Below the pieces are notes generated by a model. The model saw only the letters and a program-made list of their open reading frames with translations, was not told where the DNA came from and searched no databases. A program made the translations under genes and the position numbers. A DNA stretch of 23,172 nt from Chloroflexota bacterium (GTDB lineage: Bacteria > Chloroflexota > UBA11872), in NCBI GenBank assembly GCA_026707185.1, contig JAPOXI010000112.1, positions 1-23,172 of the forward strand, given 5' to 3'. Below are positions 21,131 to 23,172 of the stretch, piece by piece; within the stretch, counting starts at the first letter, position 1, and each line of letters begins with the position of its first letter.

Positions 21131-23172
21131 CCAGCGGCGGCTGATCGAGGTTTCCGAGGCGGCCCAGCACGCCGGGTTGCGGCTGGGGATGGCCGTGAAG
21201 GAAGCGGCGCAGCGCTGTCCGGAGGGCGTCTATGTGCCCGACGATCCGGCGCGCTACGGCAAAGCGTTCGAGGCGGTGCTGGACGTGCTGGACCGGTTTT
21301 CGCCAGTGGTGGAAGACGCCGGGGTGGGACTGGCGTTTGCGGACGGGGCGGGGCTTGAGCCGCTGTATGGCCCGGACGCGGAGCTGGGGGCGCGGCTGCG
21401 TCGCGACGTGGAAGCGGCGACGGGGCAGGTGGCCCATGTCGGGCTGGCAAGGGGTCGGCTGGCGGCGGAGGTGGCGGCGCGGACGGCGGGGGATTCGGGC
21501 GTTGCGGTGGTTTCGGGGGATGACCGGGCCTACCTGGCCGAGCAACCGGTCGACCGGCTGCCGCTGGATGAGCGGGCGGTCGGGCACCTGCGGATGCTGG
21601 GGATCGGCACGATCAGCGCGTTTGCCGAGTTGCCGGCGAACGCCGTGCGGACGCGGTATGGGGTCGAAGGGGCGCGGGCGCGGGGGCTGGCGCAGGGCGA
21701 GGATCCGCAGCCTTTGAAGGGGCGGCCGCGGCCGATCGTTTTGGATGAGGCGATCGACTTCGAGTGGGAAGAACACAACGTGGACCGGCTGACGTTCGCG
21801 CTGCAGGCGCTGGCACAGCGGCTGGCCGCGCGGCTGGCGCGGCGGGGGCTGATGGCGCAGCAGGTGGGCAGCCGGATCGAGCGGGCGGATGGGACGGTGC
21901 AGCGGTTCTCGTTAGACCTGCCTGAGGCGTCCGGCAGCGCAGCCACCTTGCGGGATGCGGCCCGGTGGCGGCTGGAGGCGTGGGCGGAGGACGTGCAGAG
22001 AGGCTTTTGCGTAACCCGAGGGGTGGGTGCCCGGAAGACCCCTCACCGATTTCCGCCGGGGACGGCGGAACCCCGGATCGAGTCCGGGGCAGGTTCTGCC
22101 TCTCCCCCAGGAGGAGATCTTTGCGTAACCCGAGGTTGGGTGCCCGGAAGACCCCTCACCGGTTTCGGCCGAAGACGCCCGAACCTGCCTCTCCCCTTGG
22201 AGAGGGTGAAGATCCGCCGCATCTTCGAGGACGAGGCTAGTTCTGCAAAGGTCTCAGGAGAGGGTAAAGACCGGCGTCCCCTTGAACAGATTGACACCGA
22301 ACACCGTTGCTTTCCCCGGGGAGGGGGTGAGAGCGGACGCTCGTTAGCAGACGAGCGGGGTTATGCAGAGGTCTCCCAGGGTGAGGCCGCTGTGCAGGAG
22401 ATTCCGTTGCAGCGGCCGGGGGTGGTGCGTATTGGGCTGGAGGTGCAGCAGCTGGTGCCGGGGGCGGGGACGCAGCGGTCGTTGTTGGGCAACCGGTCGG
22501 AGCGGGTGGCGCGGGCGAACCAGGCGATTGGCCGGCTGCGGGCGCAGCTGGGGGACGAGGCGGTGTTTCGGATGGAGCTGTGCCCGGAGGCCTGGACGCT
22601 GGAGAGGGCGGCTCGGCGGGTTGACGCGTATGTGGAGACGGACGCCCAGGGAGACCTTTGCATCACCCGGGAGTGGTTGCCCGGAAGACTCTCATCCCAA
22701 CCCTCTCCCACGGGAGACCTTGGCGTAACCCGAGGGCGGGTGCCCGGAAGACCCCTCACCGATTTCCGGCGAAGACGCCGGAACCCCGGATCGAGTCCGG
22801 GGCAGGCTGAGGCAGGCTCCAACCCTCTCCCAGAGAGACCTTTGCGTAACCCAGAGTTGGTTGCGCGGAAGACCCCTCACCGATTTCCGCCGAGGACGGC
22901 GGAATCTGCCTCTCCCCCAGGAGAGGGTGAAGAACCGCCGCGGCTTCGAGGTCGAGGGGCGTTATTCAAAGGACTCACGGGGAGAGGGAGCAAGAGCGGA
23001 CGCTCATCAGCAGACGAGGGACGCGATGCAGAGGTCTCCGACGGGGCTGCGGCCTCCGATGGAGGGCGCCTGCCCCGCCAGATCGCCGGGGGACGCTATG
23101 GAGAGCGCGCACGTCGAGCCGGGAATCACTACGACGGGCGGGGGAGTGGCCAGCAGTTCCAGGGGCTGGGGG
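21018..23172 (+). CDS. imuB: ImuB-like Y-family polymerase with in-frame repeat insertions, runs off window
   Basis: ATG at 21018 with AGGAGG at 21008-21013 (4 nt spacing). The frame stays open for 718 codons to the edge. Residues 1-327 are the Y-family-like body (CLWIPHFRTTVEAQ, RRLIEVSEAAQHAGLRLGMAVKEAAQRCP, DRFSPVVEDAGVGLAFAD). The catalytic acidic residues of DinB-type enzymes are missing: the first Asp is replaced in LWIPHF, and the usual Asp-Glu is absent at GVGLAFAD, as known for ImuB, a non-catalytic clamp-binding mutasome subunit. Residues 461-544 resume a little-finger-like domain (VVRIGLEVQQLVPGAGTQRSLLG). Residues 328-460 and about 545-674 are translated palindromic repeats rich in P, G, R and S. 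The final 44 visible residues are not recognised, so a frameshift there cannot be excluded. Confidence 0.75.
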   Translation, partial: MDRKTLCLWIPHFRTTVEAQTQPSWSGQPLAIYAQQANQRRLIEVSEAAQHAGLRLGMAVKEAAQRCPEGVYVPDDPARYGKAFEAVLDVLDRFSPVVEDAGVGLAFADGAGLEPLYGPDAELGARLRRDVEAATGQVAHVGLARGRLAAEVAARTAGDSGVAVVSGDDRAYLAEQPVDRLPLDERAVGHLRMLGIGTISAFAELPANAVRTRYGVEGARARGLAQGEDPQPLKGRPRPIVLDEAIDFEWEEHNVDRLTFALQALAQRLAARLARRGLMAQQVGSRIERADGTVQRFSLDLPEASGSAATLRDAARWRLEAWAEDVQRGFCVTRGVGARKTPHRFPPGTAEPRIESGAGSASPPGGDLCVTRGWVPGRPLTGFGRRRPNLPLPLERVKIRRIFEDEASSAKVSGEGKDRRPLEQIDTEHRCFPRGGGESGRSLADERGYAEVSQGEAAVQEIPLQRPGVVRIGLEVQQLVPGAGTQRSLLGNRSERVARANQAIGRLRAQLGDEAVFRMELCPEAWTLERAARRVDAYVETDAQGDLCITREWLPGRLSSQPSPTGDLGVTRGRVPGRPLTDFRRRRRNPGSSPGQAEAGSNPLPERPLRNPELVARKTPHRFPPRTAESASPPGEGEEPPRLRGRGALFKGLTGRGSKSGRSSADEGRDAEVSDGAAASDGGRLPRQIAGGRYGERARRAGNHYDGRGSGQQFQGLG
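21999..22397 (+). mobile_element. Palindromic-repeat insertion 1 inside imuB
   Basis: The insert is bounded by direct GTGCAG copies (21993-21998 and 22392-22397) exactly 399 bp apart, so it adds 133 codons without shifting the host frame. It contains a 5' partial unit (to about 22112), one complete unit (22113-22256) and a 3' module ending GCAGAGGTCTCC near 22376. Internal hairpins include TTCCGCCG/CGGCGGAA (22051-22070), CCCCGGA/TCCGGGG (22071-22089) and GCTCGT/ACGAGC (22339-22356). No transposase is encoded, so it would be a non-autonomous (MITE/REP-like) element. Confidence 0.75.
22113..22256 (+). repeat. Complete palindromic repeat unit with terminal inverted repeats
   Basis: This 144-bp unit (48 codons) starts GGAGATCTTTGC and ends GCAAAGGTCTCA, so its ends are inverted repeats of each other. 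Order inside: GCGTAACCCGAG, CCCGGAAGACCCCTCACC, a central dyad, CTGCCTCTCC, GAGAGGGTGAAGA, and an arm ending in the right terminal repeat. The 5' half recurs at about 22001, 22650, 22713 and 22834. Confidence 0.7.
22650..23039 (+). mobile_element. Palindromic-repeat insertion 2 inside imuB
   Basis: It begins GGAGACCTTTGC (22650-22661) and ends GCAGAGGTCTCC (23028-23039), terminal inverted repeats matching at 11 of 12 positions. The core is 390 bp (130 codons). Three head-to-tail units start near 22650, 22713 and 22834; the first two lack their 3' halves. Dyads TTCCGGCG/CGCCGGAA (in unit 2) and TTCCGCCG/CGGCGGAA (in unit 3) differ by a compensating base-pair swap. A possible target duplication GACG flanks it (22641-22644 and 23040-23043). 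The host frame is kept. Confidence 0.75.

Noticed and set aside
22043..22880. Minus-strand open frames across the imuB repeat blocks
   Set aside because: They are translations of the palindromic repeats on the other strand. They show the repeats are open in several frames but are not genes.
21999..23039. CRISPR array
   Set aside because: Repeats are of unequal length, truncated and directly abutting, with no uniform unique spacers and no cas genes.

Overview
This 23.2 kb window is high-GC bacterial DNA, most probably from a member of the Chloroflexota. The best pointer is the solute-binding lipoprotein at 10958-12607. It has a twin-arginine/lipobox leader followed by a long linker rich in V, E, K and T (repeated 'KEVPVEK' and 'VEVEKVV'), a build typical of that phylum. 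The density of sulfatases would suit a marine or sponge-associated lineage, but that is inference. No rRNA, tRNA, CRISPR array or complete transposon was seen.

Layout. 1-1656: two RDD-family membrane proteins, the first cut by the window edge. 1743-3333: two adjacent amidohydrolase-2 family genes, one with canonical metal ligands and one without. 3383-5546 (minus): a sulfatase and a DUF2071/YqjF-like protein. 5682-10836 (plus): sulfatase, ankyrin-repeat protein, alpha/beta hydrolase, sulfatase. 10958-13941 (plus): solute-binding lipoprotein, a strong UUCG-loop terminator, and an MFS transporter. 13938-16927 (minus): two tandem paralogous sulfatases. In all there are five sulfatases with an intact formylglycine-type cysteine. 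With the hydrolases, binding protein and transporter they look like a catabolic neighbourhood for sulfated organic matter, although no sulfatase-maturing enzyme or glycosidase is present.

16928-17562 is a gene-free spacer with two related palindromic elements and a possible bidirectional promoter. 17563-18875 is a tandemly duplicated locus of small membrane-anchored coiled-coil proteins: a long copy, a short copy and a remnant. The long and short copies keep the same promoter (TTGACG-16 bp-GATACA) and the same palindrome (GTTCGCGAAC) downstream of it. 18876-20054 is a NucS-like PD-(D/E)XK nuclease gene of lower GC.

20261-23172 (plus) holds an ImuA-like RecA-fold gene overlapping an ImuB-like Y-family polymerase gene, the accessory parts of the SOS mutasome. 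The imuB-like gene is the most striking object here. Its reading frame stays open to the window edge although two clusters (about 0.4 kb each) of palindromic repeat elements with terminal inverted repeats interrupt it. Both leave the host frame in register. This resembles the protein-coding palindromic elements known from Rickettsia.
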